Source: JAWLFY01 sp041685355 (GTDB lineage: Bacteria > Planctomycetota > Planctomycetia > Pirellulales > Pirellulaceae). Taken from it: DNA of 64,000 nucleotides. The notes beneath the pieces are model-generated. The model was not told the DNA's origin and searched no databases. It worked only from the letters and a program-made list of their open reading frames with translations. Location of the stretch: NCBI GenBank assembly GCA_041685355.1, contig JAWLFY010000003.1, positions 32,868 to 96,867 on the forward strand, written 5' to 3'. Shown here in pieces: positions 1 to 7,535 of this stretch (positions are counted from its first letter, which is position 1; every line of letters starts with the position of its first letter). The translations under genes and the position numbers were made by a program.

Positions 1-1038
1 CTCACCGATCATGAGTTGGCCAACCGGCTCAGTTACTTCCTTTGGTCGAGCATGCCCGACGCCGAACTTCGGCGGGACGCCGACGCGGGGCGATTGCGGC
101 AGCCCGAGGTGCTTGTCGCGCATGCCCGGCGGATGCTTGCCAGCGAGAAGTCCGAAGCGTTGGCGTTGGAGTTCGCCGGCAATTGGCTCGACATCCGGCG
201 TTTCGACCAACTCAACAGCGTGGATCGGGAACGGTATCCGAGCTTCACCGATTCGCTCCGCCAGGCGATGTTCGAGGAACCGCTGCGGTTCTTTCTCGAT
301 GTGGTTCGCCGCGACGGTTCGGCGCTAGAATTCTTGGACGCGGACCATACGTTCGTCAACCGGGAACTTGCCGTTCATTACGGGTTCGACGCCTCGGAGG
401 TCGACCGCGAAGGATGGCACCGGGTTGACGGCGCCGCGCGGCATCGCGGCGGTTTGGTGCCGATGGCGGCGTTCCAGACCGCCAATTCGGCCGGGCTTCG
501 CACCAGCCCGGTCAAACGTGGGTACTGGGTGGCCCGCCGGTTGTTGGGCGAGCGGATCCCGCCGCCGCCACCGGACGTTCCTGAGTTACCCGAGGACGAG
601 CAGGAACTCGGCCCGATGACGCTTGCCGAGGCGTTGGCGAAGCATCGCGAGCATGCTTCCTGCGCGGCTTGTCACGACCGCTTCGATTCGCTCGGTTTGG
701 CGCTGGAGCAGTTTGACCCGATCGGTCGATGGAGAACGGAAGATTCCGGGGGTCACGCGATCGACGCACGGGCCGAGTTCCCCGGCGGTACCCGCGGCGA
801 GGGCGTGCAGGGATTAAGAGATTACCTGTTGGCCCACCGCCGAGACGATTTCGTTGATCACCTTTGCCGGCAATTGCTAGCGTATGGCCTGGGCCGCACG
901 TTGATCTTGTCTGACGAGCCGTTGGTCGATCGGATGATTCAGCGGCTTGAGACGGAAGAATACCGATTCGGTTCGCTCGTCGAATCGATCGTCACCAGTT
1001 CCCAGTTTCTCGAAAAACGCGGACGGACCGCACCATGA
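1..1038 (+). CDS. DUF1592/DUF1588/DUF1585 planctomycete protein, 3' part
   Basis: The frame is open from base 1, so the N-terminus lies upstream. The visible 345 residues match the C-terminal half of the large planctomycete proteins that carry DUF1587/1592/1588/1585 (PSD domains), often with N-terminal cytochrome-c-like domains. In order: DUF1592 (start to about residue 130, LANRLSYFLWSSMPD), DUF1588 (about 145-245) with a CAACH motif at about 221-225 followed by FDSLGLALEQFD, and DUF1585 (about 260 to the end). The family is probably periplasmic and its biochemical role is unproven. The stop overlaps the next start by 4 bp (ATGA), and the downstream DUF1552 gene is the usual partner. TTG at 16 is not a real start. 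Confidence 0.9.
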   Translation, partial: LTDHELANRLSYFLWSSMPDAELRRDADAGRLRQPEVLVAHARRMLASEKSEALALEFAGNWLDIRRFDQLNSVDRERYPSFTDSLRQAMFEEPLRFFLDVVRRDGSALEFLDADHTFVNRELAVHYGFDASEVDREGWHRVDGAARHRGGLVPMAAFQTANSAGLRTSPVKRGYWVARRLLGERIPPPPPDVPELPEDEQELGPMTLAEALAKHREHASCAACHDRFDSLGLALEQFDPIGRWRTEDSGGHAIDARAEFPGGTRGEGVQGLRDYLLAHRRDDFVDHLCRQLLAYGLGRTLILSDEPLVDRMIQRLETEEYRFGSLVESIVTSSQFLEKRGRTAP

Positions 1039-2408
1039 AACCCAAACTCACATCCCGCCGGTCGCAGTCAAGTTCGGGTGAAATCGACGAGGCCCAGAGG
1101 TCGTCGTTATCCCGCCGCACGCTGCTGCGCGGCACGGGTGTGGCACTCGGATTGCCTTGGCTGGAGTCGCTTCCCGTGTGGGGCGGTCCGGCGGGTGCCG
1201 ACCAGGACCATCCGCGTCGTTTCGCGGCGCTCTTCATGGCGTGTGGGGTGCATCGCGAACATTGGTGGGCCCGTGGCGCCGGCGACGGGATGGAGCTCGG
1301 GAATTGTCTCAAGCCGATGGAACCGCTCAAGGCGAAATTCAATCTGTTGAACGGGTTGTTCAACGAGAACGCCACCGGGGTCGGCATTCACCCGGGCCAG
1401 ACCGGAAACATCTTGTCCGGTGCGGCGCTGCAGAAAGGGTCCGAGCTTCGTGGCGGGATCAGCGTAGACCAGGTTTTGGCCAATCAGTTGGCGGACGTGA
1501 CCGTTCAGCCCAGTTTGGTTCTCGGCTGCGAACAGCCGATCACGGGCTATCACGAGACCAACTTCTCGATGGCCTATAGCTCGCATATTTCCTGGCAGAA
1601 CGCGACCTCGCCGGTGCCGATGGAGGTCTATCCGTCGCTTGCGTTTGACAGCCTGTTCGACAATCGCGGCAGCCGTCGGAATCAAAGCGTGCTGGACCGG
1701 GTCAAGGAGCACGCCGCGTCGCTGAGTCGCCAGACTTCCGCGTCGGACCGCGCGAAGCTGGAAGAGTATCTCAACAGTGTCCGCGAAGTCGAAAAGCGGG
1801 TCGTGCGGATGCGTGACGAGGCGGACAAGGCGGCCGGGCGGTCGGCCGATTCGGGCAAGCCGCTGTTCGCGATGGAGCGACCGGAGAACGGGCTACCCGA
1901 AGACATCCGCGACCACATGCGGCTGATGTGTGACATCGTCGCGATCGCCTTCCAGACCGACAAGACACGTGTGGCAACGCTGTTGCTTTGTCGGGATATC
2001 TCCGGATTGTTCTATCCGTTCCTCGGCGTCCGTCGCACGCACCATTCGGCCTCGCATTACGACCTGGAGGAGGATTTCGAAAAGATCTCTACGTACTACG
2101 TCTCGCAGATGGCGTACTTGGCGAAGAGGTTGGACGAGATGCCGGAGGGGGACGGCACGGTGTTGGACAACAGTTGTTTGCTGTTCCTGAACAATATGTG
2201 GTCTGGCAGCAAACACGACTCGAGCAAGGTGCCGGCGTTTTCGGTCGGCGGACTTGGGGGCACGATCGAGACCGGCCGAGTGCTCGACTACAGCGACCGC
2301 GGGGACGACCAGCGGCGACTCTGCTCGCTCTACCTTTCGATCTTGGACCGAATGGGTGTCGCGTCCGATTCGTTCGGTGACGCCGACCGACCCCTGGACG
2401 GGTTCTGA
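1035..2408 (+). CDS. DUF1552 domain protein with twin-arginine-like signal
   Basis: 457 aa. The N-terminus has a Tat-like motif SRRTLLRG (residues 26-33) followed by a hydrophobic stretch (VALGLPWLESLP), suggesting folded export to the periplasm. The rest matches DUF1552, which regularly follows a DUF1592/1588/1585 gene in planctomycetes and Verrucomicrobia; features such as HPGQTGNILSG, GGISVDQVLA and RRTHHSASHY fit. The family resembles DUF1501/sulfatase-fold proteins by general annotation, but no reaction is established. ATG overlaps the previous stop by 4 bp, so the two are probably translationally coupled. Length is normal and I see no damage. Confidence 0.9.
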   Translation: MKPKLTSRRSQSSSGEIDEAQRSSLSRRTLLRGTGVALGLPWLESLPVWGGPAGADQDHPRRFAALFMACGVHREHWWARGAGDGMELGNCLKPMEPLKAKFNLLNGLFNENATGVGIHPGQTGNILSGAALQKGSELRGGISVDQVLANQLADVTVQPSLVLGCEQPITGYHETNFSMAYSSHISWQNATSPVPMEVYPSLAFDSLFDNRGSRRNQSVLDRVKEHAASLSRQTSASDRAKLEEYLNSVREVEKRVVRMRDEADKAAGRSADSGKPLFAMERPENGLPEDIRDHMRLMCDIVAIAFQTDKTRVATLLLCRDISGLFYPFLGVRRTHHSASHYDLEEDFEKISTYYVSQMAYLAKRLDEMPEGDGTVLDNSCLLFLNNMWSGSKHDSSKVPAFSVGGLGGTIETGRVLDYSDRGDDQRRLCSLYLSILDRMGVASDSFGDADRPLDGF

Positions 2409-2439
2409 CCCGATTCGCGGCTGTGTGTCCCGGCGGGGC

Positions 2440-2778
2440 TCAGCCCGGCGGCCAGGTCAATCGGCGGCCGCCGAGGAGATGGAAGTGGAGGTGGGGGACG
2501 TCTTGTCCGCCGTCGTCGCCGCAGTTGACGACGAGTCGGTACCCGTCGGAAAGGCCGAGCTCGGCCGCGACCCGCGAGGCGACCATCACGCAGCGGCCGA
2601 CGATCGCCTCGTCCTCGTCGGTCAAGTCCGCGAGGCTGGCGATCTCCTTTTTCGGGATCACCAAAACGTGCGTCGGGGCCTTCGGGTTGATGTCTCGGAA
2701 CGCGAGACAGACGTCATCTTCGAACACGATCTCGGCGGGGATCTCGCGGTCGATGATCTTCGTGAAAATCGATGGCAT
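2440..2778 (-). CDS. HIT family nucleotide-binding hydrolase (Hint-like)
   Basis: 112 aa, the usual length for bacterial Hint/PKCI-type histidine-triad proteins, which hydrolyse AMP-linked phosphoramidates and related nucleotides in the cytoplasm. The start SIFTKIIDREIPAEIVFEDD is typical, and the triad HLHFHLLGGR sits at residues 96-105, preceded by GQDVP. The gene converges with the DUF1552 gene (31 bp between stops) and diverges from the RadC-like gene, so 2779-2906 should hold both promoters. No operon partner is visible. Confidence 0.95.
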   Translation of the reverse strand: MPSIFTKIIDREIPAEIVFEDDVCLAFRDINPKAPTHVLVIPKKEIASLADLTDEDEAIVGRCVMVASRVAAELGLSDGYRLVVNCGDDGGQDVPHLHFHLLGGRRLTWPPG

Positions 2779-2906
2779 GACGGGCTCTCGTCGCGAAAGG
2801 AGAATGCCGTAGCGTCGTGGGCACGGCGCCCACGGGGCCGAGCGTGGTCGCTACACTCTCTGGTTGCCGAAATCGTACCAGTTTTCCTCCTTGGGCAGGT
2901 GGCGGA

Positions 2907-3872
2907 ATGGGTCAGGGTCAGCGTCCGGGACTCGATCGCCGACAGCGGCTGCACGCGTTGCTGAGCCCGTTGGCGGGGCTGGAGTCGTTCTCCCAAGATG
3001 AGGCGAAACGGGTGTTCCGCGAGTCGTCGCCGGCGTTCGTCACCCGGACGCTGCGGGCGGTCACCGAGGCGGGCATTTTGCGCGAACAGACCGACGGGGG
3101 CGACGTCCGATACCGATGGGCCGAGGCGGAACCGATGGTCGCGGTCGAGCGGTGGATCGACCGCCAGATCCACGGGGATCAGGTCAAGCAAATTCCGGAA
3201 CCGGAAAGGCCGCGGGAGCGATTGCTCCGCGACGGCCCGGCGGCATTGAACAACGCCGACCTGCTTGCGATCTTGATTCGCGTCGGCGTCCGCAACGAGT
3301 CGGCGATGACCGGAGGGCGGCGACTTGCCAACCGGTTTGCCGAGCGGATCGCGTCGCTCCGCGGACAAAGCTTGGAGGAGCTTCGGGTGGTGACCCGTGC
3401 GGTGACCCGGGCGAACTACTGTCAAATCATGGCCGGAATCGAGCTGGGACGACGGGTGGCAGCCGCGGAGGCGGGACGGCCGCCGGAGTTGACGCGGATC
3501 ACCGGGACCGCGGCGGCGATCGAATTCTGTGCCAACCGGTTCGCGTTCCTGGCGGCCGACGCGGTCCAAGAAGAATTTCACATCGTCACGCTTGATACGA
3601 AACACAAGCCGATCGAGACCCACCGGATCACCGTGGGGACGCTCGACGCGAGCTTGGTTCATCCCCGCGAGGTGTTTCGGCCGGCGATCCGCGACGCCGC
3701 CTCGGCCGTGTTGTTGGTGCATAACCACCCCAGCGGCGATCCGACGCCGAGCCGCGAAGACCGACTCGTCACCGACCGGCTGACCAAGGCGGGGGAGCTG
3801 ATCGGGATCAACGTCCTGGATCATCTGATCGTCGCGCGGGAGGAGACGGTCAGCCTCCGCGAGGTCGAATGA
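2907..3872 (+). CDS. radC: RadC/JAB (MPN+) domain protein with N-terminal helical extension
   Basis: 321 aa from the ATG at 2907, chosen over an in-frame GTG at 2817 because the extra 30 residues look like noise and GGCAGGTGG lies just upstream. Residues about 85-180 match the helix-hairpin-helix part of UPF0758/RadC (ERPRERLLRDGP, LNNADLLAILIRVG). The C-terminal JAB domain has HNHPSGDPTPSRED with H272, H274 and D285, the metal-binding set. Before it is an unusual block of about 80 residues with a winged-helix look (ESFSQDEAKRVFRE to GGDVRYRW) that typical RadC lacks. RadC's true function is uncertain despite its name; it is not a proven repair enzyme. Confidence 0.85.
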   Translation: MGQGQRPGLDRRQRLHALLSPLAGLESFSQDEAKRVFRESSPAFVTRTLRAVTEAGILREQTDGGDVRYRWAEAEPMVAVERWIDRQIHGDQVKQIPEPERPRERLLRDGPAALNNADLLAILIRVGVRNESAMTGGRRLANRFAERIASLRGQSLEELRVVTRAVTRANYCQIMAGIELGRRVAAAEAGRPPELTRITGTAAAIEFCANRFAFLAADAVQEEFHIVTLDTKHKPIETHRITVGTLDASLVHPREVFRPAIRDAASAVLLVHNHPSGDPTPSREDRLVTDRLTKAGELIGINVLDHLIVAREETVSLREVE

Positions 3873-3894
3873 GCTTTGAGGTGGCGCCCCCTTA

Positions 3895-3972
3895 GCGGAC
3901 GCCGTGAAGGCTTCCGACGGGGCGACGTGGAAGGGCGACGCACCGAACTCTTCACGAGTCCGGCGACGGGAG
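3895..3972. repeat. Dispersed inverted-arm repeat, copy 1
   Basis: A stretch of about 78 bp right after radC that recurs in reverse complement at 31311-31388 with roughly four bases in five identical and one single-base indel. Both copies contain CGTGAAG (3903-3909 here) and its reverse complement CTTCACG (3950-3956), so the unit could fold into a hairpin. Both end in the same GAACTCTTCACGAGTCCGG block. It looks like a non-coding REP- or MITE-like element. Confidence 0.7.
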
Positions 3973-3990
3973 AGTCCGACGACGGGTGGG

Positions 3991-4041
3991 GATTCGCTGA
4001 CGGGGGGAGTCGCTGACGGGGGGGATTTGCTGACGGGGGAG
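3991..4041. repeat. Degenerate tandem repeat of about 16 bp
   Basis: About three imperfect copies of a unit close to GATTCGCTGACGGGGG follow copy 1 of the dispersed repeat, in the 270-bp gap between radC and ktrB. No ORF here looks real. Confidence 0.65.
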
Positions 4042-4090
4042 GGCGTGGGCAACGGGACCGGTTTCGGTTAATTTCCGTTGTTTCTTGTCA

Positions 4091-4119
4091 CACGTTTTCA
4101 CGTTTTTACGTTTTTACGT
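4091..4119. repeat. 8-bp tandem repeat upstream of ktrB
   Basis: CACGTTTT, CACGTTTT, TACGTTTT then TACGT lie head to tail about 25 bp before the ktrB start. This is the most AT-rich patch nearby and could belong to the promoter or leader, but I see no confident -35/-10 pair and no known potassium or cyclic-di-AMP riboswitch shape. Confidence 0.5.
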
Positions 4120-4142
4120 CGCGTCTCCCAGCCTTCGGAACC

Positions 4143-5603
4143 ATGCAGCGTTCAGGTCAAAACAAGGGCGTGGGGGCATCGCGAGGGGGCGGACGTTCGC
4201 GTGTCGCGTGGCGCAACCGGATGCTTCGTTTCGGGAAGTGGCCGGGATCGAGTCCTCGCCGGGCGATGTCGGCCGCGGAGCTGTTCGTGGTCTCGTTCTT
4301 GACACTGACGGTGGCCGGGACCGTCGGGCTGCAGACGCTGCCGGGGCTTTATCGCGGGGACCCGTTGAGTTGGAGCGATGCGGCGTTCACCGCGACGAGC
4401 GCCGTGTGTGTCACCGGGCTGATCGTCGTCGACACGGCGACCCATTTCACGTTCGCCGGCCAGTTTTACCTTCTGGTGCTGATCCAGCTTGGCGGCCTCG
4501 GGATGTTGACGTTGACGAGCTTTGTGATCACGGCGTTGGGGGGACGGCCGTCGCTCCGTTCGGAGACGATCGCGACGGGGGTCGGTCGTACGATGCCGTC
4601 GATTTCGTCGCGACAGCTAATGATCGACGTGACCCGATTTACCCTCGCGTTGGAAGCGTTCGGGGCGATCGCCTTGTACTCGATTTGGGCGCCGCGTCTC
4701 GGATGGCGGGAGGCGATGTGGCCGTCACTGTTTCACTCTGTGAGCGCCTTTTGCAACGCCGGGTTTTCGACGAACACCGACTCGTTGGTCTCGTTCCAAG
4801 GCTCGCCGGCGACGGTCGCGGTGGTCTCGCTGCTGATCGTATGCGGCGGGCTCGGGTTTGTGACGATGGAGGAACTCTGGCAGGTATTCGGTCGCCGTAC
4901 CAACGCGAGCATCAAACGGCTGTCGGTCCATAGCCGCTTGGTGGTGTGGACCTCCGCGGCGTTGTTGGTGATCGGTTGGGGGCTATTCGCCGTGTTCGAG
5001 TGGCGTGGGGTGTTGGGGGGGATGTCGCTCGCGGATAAGCTCTCGAACGCTTGGTTCATGAGCGTCACGTCGCGGACCGCCGGATTCAACTCGGTCGACT
5101 ACGCGGCGGCGTCGGACAGCACGAATTTCTTAACGGTTCTGTTCATGATGATCGGCGGTTCGCCGGGGTCGACGGCGGGCGGGATGAAGACGACGACGTT
5201 CGCGTTGATCGGGTTATTGGCATGGTCACGGCTCCGCGCCCGGCCGACGGTGATCTTTGCCCGGCGATCGATCCCGGAGGAAACGATTCAGCGGGCGGTC
5301 GGATTGTTCGTGATCGTGACCGGGTTCGTGTTGACCGGGATCTTTGTGGTCGCGTCGATCGAAGACTTTATCGGCCACCGCGGGGAGTTTCTGCCGACTC
5401 TGTTCGAGGTGGTGAGTGCGTTCAACACGGTGGGGCTTTCGATGGGGGTAACGGGCGAACTCTCGACCGCGTCGCGATGGGTGTTGGTGTTCCTGATGTT
5501 CGTCGGGCGTACCGGCCCGCTTTCGCTCGCCTCGGCACTCGTCGTCCGTTTGTCGCGAACGGGAAAATTCCGTTTAGCTTATGAAGACGTCAACGTGGGT
5601 TAA
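4143..5603 (+). CDS. ktrB: KtrB/TrkH family potassium uptake channel subunit
   Basis: 486 aa inner-membrane protein of the TrkH/KtrB superfamily, which moves K+ inward and is often Na+-coupled. Four pore loops carry the conserved glycine region: SAVCVTGL (about residue 86), SAFCNAGF, SRTAGFNS and FNTVGLSMG. Helices alternate with these in the expected MPM pattern. The first 40 residues are basic and may be a cytoplasmic tail; a later in-frame ATG (MLRFGKWPG) is an alternative start. The gating subunit ktrA starts 6 bp after the stop, so the two form an operon. Confidence 0.93.
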   Translation: MQRSGQNKGVGASRGGGRSRVAWRNRMLRFGKWPGSSPRRAMSAAELFVVSFLTLTVAGTVGLQTLPGLYRGDPLSWSDAAFTATSAVCVTGLIVVDTATHFTFAGQFYLLVLIQLGGLGMLTLTSFVITALGGRPSLRSETIATGVGRTMPSISSRQLMIDVTRFTLALEAFGAIALYSIWAPRLGWREAMWPSLFHSVSAFCNAGFSTNTDSLVSFQGSPATVAVVSLLIVCGGLGFVTMEELWQVFGRRTNASIKRLSVHSRLVVWTSAALLVIGWGLFAVFEWRGVLGGMSLADKLSNAWFMSVTSRTAGFNSVDYAAASDSTNFLTVLFMMIGGSPGSTAGGMKTTTFALIGLLAWSRLRARPTVIFARRSIPEETIQRAVGLFVIVTGFVLTGIFVVASIEDFIGHRGEFLPTLFEVVSAFNTVGLSMGVTGELSTASRWVLVFLMFVGRTGPLSLASALVVRLSRTGKFRLAYEDVNVG

Positions 5604-5609
5604 TGAACC

Positions 5610-6266
5610 ATGAAGCGATTTGTCGTGGTGGGGCTGGGGAACTTCGGGTTCACGGTTGCCCGGTCCCTTTCGGAGAACGGTCATGACGTGATCGCCATCG
5701 ACACCGACGGGACGGTCGTCGACCGTCTGGCGTCGTCGGTGTCGCGGGCGGCGGTGGGGGACGCGACCGATGTCGAAACGTTGCGGCGGATCGGGGCGGA
5801 CGACGCGGACGCGGCGATCGTATCGACGGGGGATGACATCACCGCGAGCGTGTTGACGACGATGGCGTTACTCGATTTGAAGGTCCGGGAGGTGTACGCC
5901 AAGGTCGTGTCGAACGAGCACGCCCGGGTGATGCAACGGATCGGCGTGACGGAGGTCGTGTTCCCCGAACGGGATTCGGCGATCGGGCTGGCCACACGGG
6001 TTTGCGGGTCGGCACTGTTGAATTACGTGCAGCTCGGGACCGGGTTCAGCATTCAGGAGATGGGCGTGCCGTCGGCGTGGTACGGGAAGTCGATCCGCGA
6101 TTTGAGCCTTCGCCAGACGTACGACATTTCGATCGTCGCGTTACACGACGTGCTGACCGACAAGATTTTCGCCACGCCAGATCCCGATTACATCTTGAAG
6201 GATTCCGATACGCTGCTCGTGGCGGGTTCGGACGACGCGCTCGGCCGGGTCGCGAGCGTCAACTGA
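5610..6266 (+). CDS. ktrA: KtrA/TrkA family RCK gating subunit
   Basis: 218 aa cytosolic regulator of the adjacent channel. The N-terminal RCK_N Rossmann fold has GLGNFG (residues 8-13) and an acidic residue after strand 2 (VIAIDTD), as expected for nucleotide (NAD(H)/ATP) binding. A C-terminal RCK_C domain follows (about 135-218: VQLGTGFSIQEMGVPSAWYGKSI). Length is normal for KtrA; TrkA, with two RCK pairs, is about twice as long. It lies directly behind ktrB, presumably on the same transcript. Confidence 0.93.
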   Translation: MKRFVVVGLGNFGFTVARSLSENGHDVIAIDTDGTVVDRLASSVSRAAVGDATDVETLRRIGADDADAAIVSTGDDITASVLTTMALLDLKVREVYAKVVSNEHARVMQRIGVTEVVFPERDSAIGLATRVCGSALLNYVQLGTGFSIQEMGVPSAWYGKSIRDLSLRQTYDISIVALHDVLTDKIFATPDPDYILKDSDTLLVAGSDDALGRVASVN

Positions 6267-6377
6267 CGGATCGGCGACGAGGGCGGGACCTCAACGTCGC
6301 GGTTGATCCGGGCTACGATACCGCGGATCGCTTTCCCGATGGTTCTCGCCACACCCGACCGATAGGCCTTTGCTTCG

Positions 6378-7535
6378 ATGGATCCGTTACCGCTTTGGGT
6401 CGTGGCGTGTCTGGCGGCGGCGTTCGTTTTGCCGCTCGCGATCGCGGCGGCGAGCCTCTTTCCGATCCGTCGCAACGCGGACCGTCTCGGGCTGGTCGAT
6501 CACCCGGGGGGACACAAGAGCCATCACGACGTGACGCCGCTCGGCGGCGGGCTGGGGATCTGGTTGGGGGTGACCGCCACGTTCGCGGTGGGGACGGTGG
6601 TGGTCGCGGCGTTGCGGGGGTCGCCGGATTGGAGGGGGGCAATCCCCGACACGGCGGCGGGGCATTTGGAGGGGGCTTGGTCGCGGGCGGGGCAGCTGTG
6701 GGCGGTGCTCGCGGCGGGAACGGTCCTGGTCGGGCTCGGGTTGTGGGATGACCGCCGCGGGATCTCATGGAAACTCCGATTGGGGGTGCAGTTCGCCATC
6801 GCGGCCGCGGTCGTGTACGGATTGGGGATCGGATTCACGTTGTTTGTCCCGATCGCGTGGATCACGGATCTGATGTCCGTGGTATGGATCGTCGCGGTCA
6901 TCAATTCGTTCAACATGCTGGACAACATGGACGGTTTGAGCGGCGGCGTGGCGGCGATCATCGCCGCCGCGATGGCGACGGTGATGCTTTCGACACCCAA
7001 CCCCGGGATGGTCGAACCTCAGTTGTTTCTGGGAGCGACGTTGCTCGTGTTGGCCGGGGCGTTGTGCGGGTTCTTGTTTCACAACCGACCCCCGGCGAAG
7101 ATTTTTATGGGCGATGCCGGAAGTTATTTCGTCGGATTTTTGATCGCGGTCACGATGTTGATGGCGACGTACGCGGGCGGCGGCGTCGGTGCCGACAACG
7201 GGGCGATGCGTCCGCACGCGGTATTGACGCCGCTGTGTGTGATGGCGGTCCCGCTGTATGACATGTCGACGGTGCTTTGGATCCGGGTCCGGGAGGGCCG
7301 CAGCCCGTTTGTCGGAGACCGGAGCCATTTTTCGCACCGCCTGGTCGAACTCGGGATGACCCGGACACGGGCGGTGTTGACGATCTATTTGGTGACCGGG
7401 ACGTGCGGCCTGGCCGCGATCCTGCTGGCCCACGTCGCCACGTTGCAGGCGGTCGCGGTGATCGGCATCGTGCTTTGCATGTTGTGTCTCGTGATGATTT
7501 TGGAGTCGACGGCATGGCGAAAGACCGGCGGTTGA
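6378..7535 (+). CDS. MraY/WecA family undecaprenyl-phosphate sugar-1-phosphate transferase
   Basis: 385 aa polytopic membrane protein (about ten hydrophobic segments). It has the family's catalytic and substrate motifs: NSFNMLDNMDGLSGG (about residue 176), HNRPPAKIFMGDAGSYFVGF and FVGDRSHFSHRL near the C-terminus. These fit the WecA/TagO/WbpL branch, which loads a HexNAc-1-phosphate on undecaprenyl phosphate to start surface polysaccharide, rather than MraY. An insertion after residue 75 (AALRGSPDWRGAIPD...) is longer than in E. coli WecA. The 3' end overlaps the ligase-like gene by 22 bp, supporting a shared envelope-polysaccharide role. Confidence 0.9.
   Translation: MDPLPLWVVACLAAAFVLPLAIAAASLFPIRRNADRLGLVDHPGGHKSHHDVTPLGGGLGIWLGVTATFAVGTVVVAALRGSPDWRGAIPDTAAGHLEGAWSRAGQLWAVLAAGTVLVGLGLWDDRRGISWKLRLGVQFAIAAAVVYGLGIGFTLFVPIAWITDLMSVVWIVAVINSFNMLDNMDGLSGGVAAIIAAAMATVMLSTPNPGMVEPQLFLGATLLVLAGALCGFLFHNRPPAKIFMGDAGSYFVGFLIAVTMLMATYAGGGVGADNGAMRPHAVLTPLCVMAVPLYDMSTVLWIRVREGRSPFVGDRSHFSHRLVELGMTRTRAVLTIYLVTGTCGLAAILLAHVATLQAVAVIGIVLCMLCLVMILESTAWRKTGG

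Noticed and set aside
2658..4052. 464-codon minus-strand frame opposite the RadC-like gene
   Set aside because: Antisense to a gene with an intact JAB motif and HIT C-terminus; arginine/proline-rich product with no motif. It did help to reveal the dispersed repeat.
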